In this document: in pieces, positions 6,438 to 6,807 of the stretch
Layout of the letters: each line of letters opens with the position of its first letter
How positions within the stretch are numbered: position 1 is the stretch's first letter
Notes under the pieces: model-generated
Database searches by the model: none
What the model was told of the DNA's origin: nothing
What the model saw: only the letters and a program-made list of their open reading frames with translations
Source of the DNA: Gemmatimonadota bacterium
GTDB taxonomy: Bacteria; Latescibacterota; UBA2968; UBA8231
Direction of reading: 5' to 3'
Length of the DNA stretch: 6,807 nucleotides
NCBI GenBank assembly: GCA_002712305.1
Contig: PATE01000076.1
Span: 4,676 to 11,482, forward strand
Translations under genes and position numbers: made by a program

Positions 6438-6807
6438 TTCTGGCCCACGGGCATCGAAAGTGCCGTGACACTCACCATCGACGATGGGACGCCGGCACGC
6501 CGAGTTCCTGGTGCCACTGCTCGATGACAGGGGGTTGCGGGCGACTTTCTTCGTGCACGCGGCGCCGACGGCCGACTGGCTGTCTGGTGGAAAGGTCTGG
6601 CAAGAGGTGGCCGCCGCCGGGCACGAGATCGGCAATCAGACGAACCGCAATCCGTGCTCGTGTGCCCATTCTGACAGCGATCCCGCCTATTGTCTCGAGC
6701 GTCTGTCGATGCAGCAGGTCTGGGAGAGTGTTGAGGCGTCTGAGTCGGTTCTCGATGAACTGATTCCCATCGGCAATGGCAAGCGAAGTTTCGCCTATCC
6801 CTGTTAC
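6438..6807 (+). pseudogene. polysaccharide deacetylase (NodB)-like remnant, frameshifted, runs off window
   Basis: One frame reads FWPTGIESAVTLTIDDGTPA (6438-6497), like the start of NodB-homology proteins of the WPNG...AVTLTFDDG type. After a one-base slip between about 6489 and 6498 the adjacent frame continues HAEFLVPLLDDRGLRATFFV, then WQEVAAAGHEIGNQTNRNPC, and RSFAYPCY at the window end. This is the family order: DDG motif, first barrel strands, metal motif, FAYP motif. There is no start codon in the first frame between a TGA at 6414-6416 and the motif. An ATG at 6484 opens the second frame but would skip the DDG motif. The zinc motif, usually GNHTxxHP, reads GNQTNRNP, so both metal histidines are replaced (CAG at 6637, AAT at 6649). 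Active enzymes remove acetyl groups from N-acetylated sugars; this copy should not. The 3' end is outside the window. Confidence 0.65.

Noticed and set aside
6281-6763. 160-codon open frame on the plus strand across the junction of the two broken genes
   Set aside because: Its product is Arg/Ser/Cys-rich with no family pattern, and the deacetylase motifs lie in the two other plus-strand frames.
1-6807. CRISPR arrays, tRNA or rRNA genes, transposases, integrase attachment sites
   Set aside because: I saw no regularly spaced repeats, cloverleaf-like sequence, transposase motifs or flanking target duplications on either strand.

Overview
This is a gene-dense, GC-rich bacterial window (roughly 60% GC by eye, standard code, Shine-Dalgarno sites before most starts). 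It carries six intact genes, one gene entering from the left edge, and two damaged genes at the right edge. The gene mix is two PhyH-family Fe(II)/2-oxoglutarate dioxygenases, a ThuA-like protein, a group III metal alcohol dehydrogenase, a KDPG-type aldolase and a NupG-like permease. Together with a TPR protein and a NodB-type deacetylase, this resembles the accessory carbohydrate-catabolism gene content of environmental bacteria such as Poribacteria, Latescibacterota or Planctomycetota. That placement is an inference from gene content only; there is no rRNA or marker gene here.

Layout. Positions 1-675 (+) hold the C-terminal half of a NupG-like MFS permease. It meets, tail to tail with a 12-bp overlap, a leftward run of three genes: a PhyH dioxygenase (2605-1835), a KDPG/KHG aldolase (1768-1091) and a small three-helix membrane protein of unknown function (1140-664). 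This run is probably one operon driven by a good sigma70-type promoter at 2641-2670, which has an inverted repeat across its -10 box and start region. Diverging from it is an iron-type alcohol dehydrogenase (2794-4038, +) with a weaker promoter of its own. Next is a ThuA-like gene (4728-4054, -), convergent with the dehydrogenase. Diverging from ThuA is a second PhyH dioxygenase (4842-5618, +).

The right end is different. From 5641 to about 6431 (-) lies a TPR-protein gene broken by an in-frame TAG and a one-base frameshift, with its N-terminus missing. Directly against its 5' side, within about 10 bp, begins a polysaccharide deacetylase-like gene (about 6438 to the window end, +). It has no usable start, has a frameshift just after its TIDDG motif, and has Gln and Asn where the zinc-binding histidines belong. 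These look like decayed remnants joined at a deletion or rearrangement point, or a low-quality or chimeric stretch of assembly.

How the genes may work together (inference): the permease, dehydrogenase, aldolase, ThuA-like protein and dioxygenases fit uptake and oxidative breakdown of a sugar-derived or other small organic compound. No substrate can be named from sequence. I see no defence system, CRISPR, tRNA, transposase or clearly new system. The most notable items are the missing iron-ligand histidine in the first PhyH protein, the promoter/operator arrangement in front of it, and the junction of two decayed genes at the right edge.
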